A stretch of 54,654 bases of DNA, taken from assembly GCA_003132025.1 (NCBI GenBank), contig PKWJ01000009.1, forward strand, positions 76,844 to 131,497. The letters are read 5' to 3'. Below, one piece after another: positions 1 to 7,618 of this stretch. The position numbers and the translations under genes are program-made. Each line of letters begins with the position of its first letter. The first letter of the stretch is position 1. The notes beneath the pieces are model-generated. The model saw only the letters and a program-made list of their open reading frames with translations, did not search any database and was not told where the DNA came from. Source of the DNA: Gammaproteobacteria bacterium. Lineage in GTDB: Bacteria; Pseudomonadota; Gammaproteobacteria; Steroidobacterales; Steroidobacteraceae.

Positions 1-1122
1 TTTGCGAGCCCTTCCGCAGCCAACGCGGCAACTATCGTGGCCCGACCGCAAAATGCGATGCCGCAGGCCCCCGCCGGCTTCAAGGTCGGCCTGTACGCTC
101 AGGGGCTGGCGCAACCGCGCGTCATCCACACAGCGCCGAACGGTGATATTTTCGTCGCGGAAAGCGGCGGTGGGCGAATCCGGGTGTTTCGCGGCATGAA
201 TGCCCACGGCGAACCCGTACGCTCGGAAATATTCGCCGACCAACTGAAAAAACCCTATGGCATCGCCTTCTATCCGCAGGGAGCGCACCCGCACTGGGTC
301 TACGTCGCCGACACCGAGGCGGTGCGACGCTTTCCCTACAGGAACGGTGATCTCCACGCCAGGGCGGCGCCCGAGCGCATCACTGAACTGCCGTACGCCG
401 GCGGCCACTGGACCCGTGATCTGAGTTTTTCGCTGGATGGCAGGACGCTGTTCGTCGCCGTCGGTTCGCACTCCAACGTCGATGACCCCGACACGACGCC
501 CGCGGAACAGGAGCGCGCCGACATCCTCGCCTTCGATCCGGACGGATCGCACCGGCGCATCTACGCTTCCGGCATCCGCAACCCCTCAGGGATCGCCGTC
601 GATCCCGATAATGGGCAGCTGTGGTGCACCGTCAATGAGCGCGATGGCCTGGGCGACAACCTGGTACCCGACTACATCACCTCGGTGCGCGAGGGCGGCT
701 TCTACGGCTGGCCCTGGTGGTACATCGGCGGGCATCAGGATCCGCGGCACGCCGGCAAGCATCCGGAACTGCAAAGCCGGGTCATCGTGCCGGACGTATT
801 GCTGCAGCCGCACGACGCCTCGCTGCAGATCGCGTTCTATCGTGGCGGGAAATTTCCGCAGGAGTACGCCAGCGACATGTTCGCCACGCAGCACGGCTCC
901 TGGAACAAGTCGGTGCGCGCCGGCTACGAGGTGATTCGAATCCCGCGCCATCACACTGGCCGCGCCAGCGGCGAATACCAGGACTTCCTCACCGGCTTCG
1001 TCATGCCCGACGGCCAGGTGTGGGGACGCCCGGTCGGCGTCACCATCGCACCCGACGGATCGCTGCTGGTCACCGACGACGGCTCAGATTCGATCTGGCG
1101 CGTCGACTATGTCGGTCAGTAG
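1..1122 (+). CDS. PQQ-dependent sugar (sorbosone-type) dehydrogenase, 5' partial
   Basis: The frame is open from the first base, so the true start lies upstream; the first internal ATG-like starts are not trusted. The visible ~373 residues have the repeat pattern of the soluble PQQ glucose/L-sorbosone dehydrogenase beta-propeller: phrases such as VIHTAPNGDIFVAES near the N-terminus, a central GIRNPSGIAVDPDNGQLWCT, GGFYGWPWWYIGG, and a C-terminal GRPVGVTIAPDGSLLVTDDG just before the stop. Members of this family are periplasmic enzymes that oxidise sugars or aldehydes and pass electrons to the respiratory chain. The first visible residues (FASPSAANAATIVARPQ) look like the mature region after a signal peptide. 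The substrate cannot be told from the sequence. Family call is firm, specificity is not. Confidence 0.85.
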   Translation, partial: FASPSAANAATIVARPQNAMPQAPAGFKVGLYAQGLAQPRVIHTAPNGDIFVAESGGGRIRVFRGMNAHGEPVRSEIFADQLKKPYGIAFYPQGAHPHWVYVADTEAVRRFPYRNGDLHARAAPERITELPYAGGHWTRDLSFSLDGRTLFVAVGSHSNVDDPDTTPAEQERADILAFDPDGSHRRIYASGIRNPSGIAVDPDNGQLWCTVNERDGLGDNLVPDYITSVREGGFYGWPWWYIGGHQDPRHAGKHPELQSRVIVPDVLLQPHDASLQIAFYRGGKFPQEYASDMFATQHGSWNKSVRAGYEVIRIPRHHTGRASGEYQDFLTGFVMPDGQVWGRPVGVTIAPDGSLLVTDDGSDSIWRVDYVGQ

Positions 1123-1264
1123 GCCAGCTGTTCCGCGACCGGCCTGCCCTTTCCGGACCCACTCATGTATATAGACCGCATCTCAAACCCACCCGAACTG
1201 GCATGGCTGCGATCGACGCGGGACGACACAATGGTGGTTCACAGCCACGGCGGACATTCCGGTA

Positions 1265-2149
1265 ATGAGGGCGCTGCTCCTCGCCGGTATGGCCGGACTG
1301 GCCATGGGCGGCTGCGCTTCGCACAACCCGTCGATTCGCCGGCTGCCGGACGCGACGCCTGCCGCTGACAATGCCGCGGCGGTACAGCAGGCCGCCGAAA
1401 TCGCCGCCGCCGCCGGCGCGATCCAGGCGCGTGCGCTCAGCCCCGACGCGTCGCAGGCTGTGACTCCGCTGACGCCGGCCGATGCGCCGTCGATGTACAG
1501 CTACGATCCGTTTGAACGCGTCAACCGCCGCATCTATAAATTCAACGCGCAGTTCGACGAGGCCATATTCCTGCCGGTGGCGGATACCTATCGCCGGCTG
1601 CCCTCGCCGATTCGCACCGGCGTGCACAACTTCTTCGATAACCTGTCGGAACCCAAGAGCGTGGTCAATTTTGTGCTGCAGCTGCGACCGGTGTTCGGCC
1701 TGCGCAGCCTGGGAAGATTCGTCATCAACAGCACCGTCGGCGTCGGCGGCCTGTTCGACGTCGCCGCGCACCTCAGGCTCAAGGGCTATCTGACTGGCTT
1801 CGGCGCCACCTTATCCATCTGGGGCATGCACCCGGGCCCGTACCTGGTGATTCCGATTCTCGGACCGGCAACGCTGCGTGACGGCGTAGGCATGGTGGCC
1901 GATTACGCGGTGGCCTACGTCATCAACGTCGCCGACCTGTATCGCGGCGACCAGGCCTGGGCCTTGGGAACCCTGGATGCGATCGACCTGCGTGCCAATA
2001 CCAATTTTCGCTATTACGCCACGGCTTCGCCCTTCGAGTACGAAACCATTCGCTTCCTGTACGTGCACCGGGAATTGATCGAGGACGAGGCGTTGCATGC
2101 CAGGGCGCCGCCGCAGGCACACGACCCGGGCATTCCCGCCGGGCGCTGA
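1265..2149 (+). CDS. mlaA: MlaA (VacJ) outer-membrane lipid-asymmetry lipoprotein
   Basis: The 294-residue product begins with a lipoprotein signal, MRALLLAGMAGLAMGGC, with Cys17 as the likely lipidation site. A linker follows, then the MlaA/VacJ domain from about residue 78: DPFERVNRRIYKFN, LPSPIRTGVHNFFDNLSEP, FVINSTVGVGGLFDVA and the GPYLVIPILGP segment. MlaA removes mislocalised phospholipids from the outer leaflet of the outer membrane and hands them to the MlaFEDBC system through MlaC. The other mla genes are not in the window. The next gene starts 13 bases downstream and also encodes an envelope protein, so the two may be co-transcribed. Confidence 0.93.
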   Translation: MRALLLAGMAGLAMGGCASHNPSIRRLPDATPAADNAAAVQQAAEIAAAAGAIQARALSPDASQAVTPLTPADAPSMYSYDPFERVNRRIYKFNAQFDEAIFLPVADTYRRLPSPIRTGVHNFFDNLSEPKSVVNFVLQLRPVFGLRSLGRFVINSTVGVGGLFDVAAHLRLKGYLTGFGATLSIWGMHPGPYLVIPILGPATLRDGVGMVADYAVAYVINVADLYRGDQAWALGTLDAIDLRANTNFRYYATASPFEYETIRFLYVHRELIEDEALHARAPPQAHDPGIPAGR

Positions 2150-2162
2150 CTGCAATCTCGAA

Positions 2163-3140
2163 ATGCTACGGCTGGTGACAGTCATCGTATGCCCGCTCGC
2201 CATCTGGGGCTGCTTCGCGCTCTGGTACCGGGCACCGGGTGCAAGAGCGCTCAGGATCCTGGCGGTGGTGCTGTGGGCCGCGTTCAGCCTCGCGATGTTG
2301 CTGGCGCTGTCATCGCCGCGCATGGCCGTAGGCGGCGCCATTTTTGCGGCGGCGTTCTGCGCGTTGCTGCTGTGGTGGCGGCGTCTGCTGCCGTCGAACG
2401 ATCGTGTCTGGGCCGACGATGTCGCCCGGATGACCAGCGGCAGCGCCGAGGGCAATCGAGTGGTGCTGCGCAACGTGCGCAATTTCGACTGGCGCAGCGT
2501 CACCGACTACACCCAGCGCTGGGAAACGCGCGACTACGATCTCGACCGCCTGGCGTCGGTGGATCTGATCGTCTCCTACTGGACCATCCGGGCGATAGCG
2601 CACGTGCTGATCTCCTTTGGCTTCGCCGATGGCGATCAGGTGGTGTTTTCGGTTGAGATTCGGCGCGAGAAGGATGAGGAGTTTTCAGCCATCGGCGGCT
2701 TCTTCAAGGAGTTTGAGCTCAGCGTGCTCGCTGCCGACGAGCGCGACGTGATCCGCCTTCGAACCAACGTGCGCGGCGAAGATGATTATCTGTACCACCT
2801 GCGCATCCCGGTAGCCGCCATGCGCTCGCTGTTCCTGGCCTACGTCGAGCAGGCGAACCGTCTGGTGCGCACGCCGCGCTTCTACAACACCGTCACGGTC
2901 AACTGCACCACCCTCGTGCACCAGATGATGAATCACATCGTCGGCAACTTGCCGCTGGACTACCGCCTGGTGTTTTCCGGATTCCTTCCCGGGTACGTCT
3001 ACCAGGTTGGCGGTCTGGACCCTCGATATACGCTCACGGAACTTCGTTCCATCGGCCGCATTACCGAGCGTGCCAGGACGAGCGATCGCAGTCCGAGCTT
3101 TTCCGCCGACATCAGGCAGGGTGTGCCCGAGCTGCGCTAG
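2163..3140 (+). CDS. DUF4105 / Lnb-type periplasmic domain membrane protein
   Basis: A 325-residue protein if the ATG at 2163 is used. An upstream in-frame ATG at 2097 would overlap mlaA by 53 bases and add an Arg-rich stretch before the first hydrophobic segment, so it is not preferred. Three hydrophobic segments occupy the first ~75 residues. They are followed by a soluble domain with NFDWRSVTDYTQRWETRDYD, SVEIRREKDEEFS and NCTTLVHQMMNHI. This matches DUF4105, the domain of the lipoprotein N-acyltransferase Lnb, in which a Cys and a His are catalytic; the Cys of NCTT fits. Genes of this kind are often annotated only as DUF4105. Its stop overlaps the stop of the convergent gene by four bases. 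Confidence 0.8.
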   Translation: MLRLVTVIVCPLAIWGCFALWYRAPGARALRILAVVLWAAFSLAMLLALSSPRMAVGGAIFAAAFCALLLWWRRLLPSNDRVWADDVARMTSGSAEGNRVVLRNVRNFDWRSVTDYTQRWETRDYDLDRLASVDLIVSYWTIRAIAHVLISFGFADGDQVVFSVEIRREKDEEFSAIGGFFKEFELSVLAADERDVIRLRTNVRGEDDYLYHLRIPVAAMRSLFLAYVEQANRLVRTPRFYNTVTVNCTTLVHQMMNHIVGNLPLDYRLVFSGFLPGYVYQVGGLDPRYTLTELRSIGRITERARTSDRSPSFSADIRQGVPELR

Positions 3141-3556
3141 CCCGCGAGAATCCCCCACGCGGCCAGCTGCTCCTCCACTGCCGCGATGTCCGCCAGACAC
3201 TCAACTCCGGGAAACAGCTCGCCGGTGCGCGTGATCGCGTGGCAGCGCCGCTCGCCGTCGCGCAACACCGACCACTCCAGCCAGGAAGGATCGCCCTGGA
3301 ACAGATCCATCAGCTCGCCGAGCTGTTCCTCGTGACCGGGGATCTGCCGTTGCTTCTTCAGCGCCCGCAGCACCCGTTCCAGCACGTTGAACGCCAGCAG
3401 CAGCGGCAGGTTATAGACCACGCTGTACAGGGCGCCGTCGGCGATCGACCCCACCGGGCCTGCCATCAGGTTTCTCATGCGCTCACGTACCGTGACCGCG
3501 GCGGACCACTCGGATCGGATTGCCGACAGGGCGCCAACGTCGGTGATCAATGCCAT
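3137..3556 (-). CDS. Conserved hypothetical protein
   Basis: A 139-residue acidic soluble protein without signal peptide or clear membrane helix; the middle (ALYSVVYNLPLLLAFNVLERVL) is hydrophobic but reads as a buried helix. I do not recognise a family. It starts 14 bases after the stop of the formyltransferase on the same strand, so it is probably the second gene of that operon. A GAGG lies about 12 bases before its ATG. Its stop overlaps the convergent DUF4105 gene by four bases, which is typical of real, tightly packed gene ends. The function is unknown. Confidence 0.65.
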   Translation of the reverse strand: MALITDVGALSAIRSEWSAAVTVRERMRNLMAGPVGSIADGALYSVVYNLPLLLAFNVLERVLRALKKQRQIPGHEEQLGELMDLFQGDPSWLEWSVLRDGERRCHAITRTGELFPGVECLADIAAVEEQLAAWGILAG

Positions 3557-3570
3557 AACTACTGCCTCGC

Positions 3571-4503
3571 TCAGGCGCCCAGCACCGCGCCGACCGTAAG
3601 ATTCGCTTCGGCACAGAACTGCGCCGCCGGTATTTTCTTGCCATCATCGTACCTTACCCGGATCAGCTCGATCTGGCCGCCCTGCACACTGACCCAGGCA
3701 CTTGCAGCTTCGATCGCGGTCACGGCACCGATTTTGCCCTTGACCTGCGAGAAGCTGTGCGCAACGTGCTTACGCGCGTCGAATACCTGCAGCTTCTTGC
3801 CGCCATAGGTGGTCCACGCGCCGGGAACCGGGTTGCAGCCGCGGATCAGGTTGTAGACCAGATCGACATGGTTGTGCCAGTTGATGCTGGCCTCGGCGGC
3901 ACGGCACCACCCCAGATAGCTCGCCTGGGATTCGTCCTGCGCCACCGACGCCGCCTTTCCACCCACCACCAGGTCGGCTGCTTCCAGCAGCGCGTCGATC
4001 CCCATCGGAAACAGCCGATCGAAATACACGCTTCCAAGAGTATCGTCCGGGCCGATTTGGGTTTCCTTCTGCAGGATCACCGGTCCCTCGTCCAACCCGT
4101 CGGTGGGCCGGAAGATCGTCAGCCCGGTGCGCTGCTCGCCGCGGATGATCGGCCAGTTGATCGAGCTGGGTCCCCGATAGCGCGGCAGTAGCGACGGGTG
4201 GTATTGAATCATTCCGTGCACCGGCAGGCTCGCGAACTCCTGCGGCACGAACTGCAGCACGTAGGCCATCACGCCAAGCTCGACGTTAAGTGCGCGCAAG
4301 GTCTTGCTGGCGTCCTCGGACTTGAGGGAAGGCAGCTGGTATACCGGGATCTGCCGCTCCTGCGCCGCGGTACGCAAAGGATCCGGTTTCGCGCCCGGTA
4401 GCTCCGGGGCACAGAACACTCCGGCGACGCTATCTCCCCGTCCAAGCATGGCCTCGAGCACCGCTTTGCCGAAGTCCTGCTGTCCGATGATGGCTACGCG
4501 CAC
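3571..4503 (-). CDS. Formyltransferase (methionyl-tRNA / 10-formyl-THF dehydrogenase type)
   Basis: A 310-residue protein beginning at a GTG (4503-4501). An AGGAGG at 4515-4510 sits six bases ahead of this GTG; the longer reading from a TTG at 4518 would place the ribosome site inside the gene. The N-terminal domain carries the formyl-tetrahydrofolate signature YHPSLLPRYRG, followed by SINWPIIRG and a DGLDEGPVILQKE segment with the catalytic Asp. The C-terminal part, from INWHNHVDLVYNLIRGCN onward, matches the Formyl_trans_C fold. The sequence is closer to the hydrolase/formyltransferase domain of 10-formyl-THF dehydrogenase than to Fmt, and no def gene is next to it. It may therefore formylate an amine of a metabolite rather than Met-tRNA. 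Confidence 0.82.
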   Translation of the reverse strand: MRVAIIGQQDFGKAVLEAMLGRGDSVAGVFCAPELPGAKPDPLRTAAQERQIPVYQLPSLKSEDASKTLRALNVELGVMAYVLQFVPQEFASLPVHGMIQYHPSLLPRYRGPSSINWPIIRGEQRTGLTIFRPTDGLDEGPVILQKETQIGPDDTLGSVYFDRLFPMGIDALLEAADLVVGGKAASVAQDESQASYLGWCRAAEASINWHNHVDLVYNLIRGCNPVPGAWTTYGGKKLQVFDARKHVAHSFSQVKGKIGAVTAIEAASAWVSVQGGQIELIRVRYDDGKKIPAAQFCAEANLTVGAVLGA

Positions 4504-4825
4504 TCGATCCCTCCTCAAGGCATTCGCGAATCGAAGCGTCGAGGGTAAATGCTCGGGCGGCAGTTGTCGCGTCCACGGGATTTCGCGCGGGCAGAGATGC
4601 GCGTCTCGGTATTGACATTCCCCAAGCGAATCCAGCGCCTGTGTTGGTCACCGTACAGATAGCCACGAACCGTGGCGCTAGAAACGTGATCCAGATTGTT
4701 GGTCTTACGGGAACATTATGTTCAATCCGTTCATCGGGTTGCGAAGCATGCCTCAAGCATGCCTCAGAAGCGCACGCGATCCGGCCAGAACTGCCATCTG
4801 CGTTGCCGACCACGGAGAGGAGTGC
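4504..4825. other. Gene-free divergent region with an 11-bp tandem duplication
   Basis: A 322-base stretch between the divergent formyltransferase and the response-regulator remnant. It must hold promoters for both directions, but I see no confident -35/-10 pair. The only structure is an exact tandem duplication of AGCATGCCTCA at 4745-4755 and 4756-4766, each copy containing the palindrome GCATGC. No convincing ORF covers it. Confidence 0.5.
4510..4515 (-). promoter_or_regulatory. Ribosome binding site that fixes the formyltransferase start
   Basis: A perfect AGGAGG reads on the minus strand from 4515 to 4510, six bases ahead of the GTG at 4503. It decides between two in-frame starts, because the upstream TTG at 4518 precedes it. 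Confidence 0.75.
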
Positions 4826-4993
4826 GTGCGGGGCAGTATCGGAACCAGCGGCCGACCCATCGAGGTTCTCCTGGTGAAGTACAGCCCGGGTGATGTCCAT
4901 CTGACCCAAGAGGCGTTCGAAGCGCTGGTGAAAAGCACCAATGATTTCTGGCTGACGGCGGTCCATTTGCCGCCAAAGGAGACGGCGGCATGA
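4826..4993 (+). pseudogene. Internally deleted response regulator (receiver domain remnant)
   Basis: From the GTG at 4826 (GGAGAGGA four bases ahead) the frame encodes only 55 residues. The first half, PIEVLLVKYSPGDVHLTQEA, is the beta1-alpha1 start of a stand-alone Rcp1-type receiver, normally written IEILLVEDSPGDVRLTQEA. The second half, LVKSTNDFWLTAVHLPPKE, is the usual last helix of the same family (KSIEDFWLTVVKLPP). The roughly 90 residues in between, with the phospho-acceptor Asp, Thr and Lys, are missing. The acidic pair of the N-terminal motif has become Lys-Tyr. The frame stays open across the junction, and its TGA overlaps the ATG of the next gene (ATGA), so translational coupling would survive. 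Confidence 0.72.
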
Positions 4994-7158
4994 CCATGAG
5001 CACAATCAGACGGCTGCTCCTGGTCGTAGACAATCCTGGGGATGCCCGACTGCTGCGCGAGATGGTCAACGAACGGGCTGCCTCATCGGTCACCGAGTTG
5101 ACGCATGTCGAAACCCTGGCCGAAGCGGAGAAGCATCTTTCGGAGCGCGAGGTCGACGTCATCCTGCTCGACCTGGCGTTACCCGACGCGCAGGGAATGG
5201 GCGCGGTACGGCGCGCGAAGGCTGCCGCGCCTCGTGTTGCGCTGGTGGTGCTAACGGGTGTGGACGACGAATTGCTGGCCGCCCAGGCGTTGCAGGAAGG
5301 CGCGCAGGATTATCTCATCAAAAGCCAGATCGAAGCGCGAGGCCTGCTTCGAGCGCTGCGCTACGCCGTAGAGCGCAAGATCATGGAAGAGGCGCTGTTC
5401 GTAGAAAAGGAACGCGCCCAGGTGACGCTCGGCTGCATCGGCGAAGCCGTGGTTTGCACCGACATTTTCGGAAAGATCACCTTCCTCAATGTCGCGGCGG
5501 AACAATTGACCGGCTGGTCGCTGGCCGAATCCGCCGGCCGACCGATGGTCGAGATTTTCAGGACCAGGGACAGCAGCGGAGAAGACTCAGCCGAAACCAC
5601 TGCCGCCGTGGCGATTCTGCGCATCGGAGCCATGCACCTGCCCTCCTGCTGCCTGCTGATCCGCCGCGACGGAGTCGAGATTCCGATCGAAGAGTCGATT
5701 GCCGCGATCCACAACCGGGAGGGAGAGGCGATTGGCGCGGTGATCGTATTCCGGGACGTGAGTGCAGCTCGCGCGACCGCGCTGCAGATCGTCCACTCCG
5801 CGCAGCACGACTTTCTCACTGGTTTGCCCAATCGCGTGCTGCTGAACGACCGTATCGATCAGGCCATTCTCATGGCCAAGCGCAACAGCGCACAGATTGC
5901 GCTTCTGTTCATGGACCTGGACGGCTTCAAGCATATCAACGATTCGCTGGGGCATCCGATCGGCGACGAGCTTCTGCAGTCCGTCGCTAAACGGGTGGTG
6001 AATTGCGTGCGTGGCGCGGATACCGTCAGCCGGCAGGGAGGCGATGAATTCATCGTGTTGCTGTCGGAGATACAAAATTCTGAAATGGCTGCCGTCATGG
6101 CCACTAGAATCCTCAAAGCTGTAGCCACCACGCATGCCGTCGACAAGCACGATCTTTACATCACCGCCAGCATCGGCGTGAGCTCCTATCCCGGCGACGG
6201 GCTGAATGCGGAGACGCTGATCAAAAATGCCGACACCGCGATGTACCAGGCGAAGGAAAACGGCAGGCAATGCTTTCGCTTCTTCAAGCCGGCGATGAAT
6301 GCCCGCGCCGTCGAACGCCAATCCATCGAAGAGAGCCTGAGCCAGGCGCTGCAGCGCCATGAATTCAAGCTGCACTACCAGCCCAAGGTCTGCCTGCGGA
6401 CGGGTGCGGTCGTCGGTGCCGAAGCGTTGCTACGCTGGACCCATCCCAAGCGCGGCATGCTGTCGCCGGCGCAGTTCATTCCCATCGCGGAAGACTGCGG
6501 GCTGATACTGCCGATCGGCAGATGGGTGCTGCGTGAAGCGTGCAAGCAGGCGCGCGCCTGGGTAGATGCGGGTCAAAGACCAATCACCATGGCCGTGAAC
6601 GCTTCGGCGATGGAGTTCGGCGATGACGGCTTTCTGGGCAGCCTGTTCACGGTGCTGGAGGAAACCGGCCTGGAGTCGACCGCTCTGGAAGTCGAGTTGA
6701 CCGAGAGCGTCCTCATGAAACGCGTTGAATCCTCGGCCAATATCCTGCGGACGCTCAGGCAGCGCGGGGTACGGGTGGCGGTCGATGATTTCGGTACCGG
6801 TTACTCCAGCCTGAGCTATCTGCGAAAGCTGCCGATCGATGCCCTCAAAGTGGATCAGTCATTCGTGCGGCAGATCAGCACCGGCGGTGACGACGTCGCC
6901 ATTGTCACGGCGGTGATCAACATGGCCCGAAGTCTCAAGTTGCGGGTTATTGCCGAAGGCGTGGAAACGCGAACCGAGATGGAGTTCCTCAAGGCGCATC
7001 ACTGCGATGAGGCCCAGGGCTACTATTTCAGCAAACCGGTACCCGCGCGCCAGTTTGCCGAACTGCTGGAGCGCGGCGTGGGAAGAATGACGGCACGCCG
7101 CGGCAGGTCATCGGCGAGCGCAATCAGACATGAAAGCGGCGCTCCCGATGTCGCGTGA
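4990..7158 (+). CDS. Receiver-PAS-GGDEF-EAL cyclic-di-GMP signalling protein
   Basis: A 722-residue hybrid response regulator. Residues 1-125 form a receiver: LLLVVDNPGDARLL, phospho-acceptor Asp in VILLDLALPDAQGM, and Lys in QDYLIKSQ. A PAS domain follows (about 145-265; FGKITFLNVAAEQLTGWS). The GGDEF domain (about 270-435) has DLDGFKHINDSLGH, an intact RQGGDEF and the inhibitory RxxD motif five residues before GGDEF (RGAD). The EAL domain (about 450-700) keeps AEALLRW, LTES, DDFGTGYSS and VIAEGVET. Both synthesis and hydrolysis of c-di-GMP therefore look possible. It has no signal peptide, so it is cytoplasmic. Its start overlaps the stop of the receiver remnant by four bases. Confidence 0.93.
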   Translation: MTMSTIRRLLLVVDNPGDARLLREMVNERAASSVTELTHVETLAEAEKHLSEREVDVILLDLALPDAQGMGAVRRAKAAAPRVALVVLTGVDDELLAAQALQEGAQDYLIKSQIEARGLLRALRYAVERKIMEEALFVEKERAQVTLGCIGEAVVCTDIFGKITFLNVAAEQLTGWSLAESAGRPMVEIFRTRDSSGEDSAETTAAVAILRIGAMHLPSCCLLIRRDGVEIPIEESIAAIHNREGEAIGAVIVFRDVSAARATALQIVHSAQHDFLTGLPNRVLLNDRIDQAILMAKRNSAQIALLFMDLDGFKHINDSLGHPIGDELLQSVAKRVVNCVRGADTVSRQGGDEFIVLLSEIQNSEMAAVMATRILKAVATTHAVDKHDLYITASIGVSSYPGDGLNAETLIKNADTAMYQAKENGRQCFRFFKPAMNARAVERQSIEESLSQALQRHEFKLHYQPKVCLRTGAVVGAEALLRWTHPKRGMLSPAQFIPIAEDCGLILPIGRWVLREACKQARAWVDAGQRPITMAVNASAMEFGDDGFLGSLFTVLEETGLESTALEVELTESVLMKRVESSANILRTLRQRGVRVAVDDFGTGYSSLSYLRKLPIDALKVDQSFVRQISTGGDDVAIVTAVINMARSLKLRVIAEGVETRTEMEFLKAHHCDEAQGYYFSKPVPARQFAELLERGVGRMTARRGRSSASAIRHESGAPDVA

Positions 7159-7196
7159 CGACTGTCATGCCTGCGCCTCGCGCTCCGGCCGCCGGG

Positions 7197-7457
7197 TCAT
7201 CGCAGGAGCGGATGATCCTCCGGCAGCTGTTTGGAGTACCAGATCGCGATTTTGTGCCGCATGGTGAGTTCCGAGACCTGATCTTCCGGTAATGGCTGGA
7301 TGACCCTGTCGTGGATCAGCAGCCGGTATACGTACAGCAACTTCTGGCTCGCCGAGTCAGTGGGTTCGAACTCGACCGCGCCGCGCCCTTCGGCATACTT
7401 CACGCCTGCGAGCAGCGCCGCCTTGAACAACTCCGCCTCGTGTTTGAGCTTTTTCAT
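7197..7457 (-). CDS. Small conserved hypothetical protein (possibly DUF5062)
   Basis: An 86-residue protein starting MKKLKHEAELFKAALLAGVK and ending KIAIWYSKQLPEDHPLLR. The tone and length resemble the small DUF5062 family known from Vibrio and relatives; I base that on memory of the family pattern, not on an alignment. There are no membrane segments or metal motifs. It is convergent with the GGDEF-EAL gene and stands alone. Function unknown. Confidence 0.6.
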   Translation of the reverse strand: MKKLKHEAELFKAALLAGVKYAEGRGAVEFEPTDSASQKLLYVYRLLIHDRVIQPLPEDQVSELTMRHKIAIWYSKQLPEDHPLLR

Positions 7458-7618
7458 CCCGGTAGTCGAGCCAACTGACGCGAGACTGTCTTCGTGCGAA
7501 ACTCGACCCGCATGGGAGCGCCTTCAGATTCGTCCGGCAGTGGGGAGGATTGTGCCGCCATCGCGGCGCGCGGACAACCCGATCACCGCCGGCGCTGTGC
7601 AGGGCGCGGGAAGCGCTG

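Noticed and set aside
4745-4766. Insertion-sequence end from the 11-bp tandem duplication
   Set aside because: Only two adjacent copies, no transposase or matching inverted repeat nearby.
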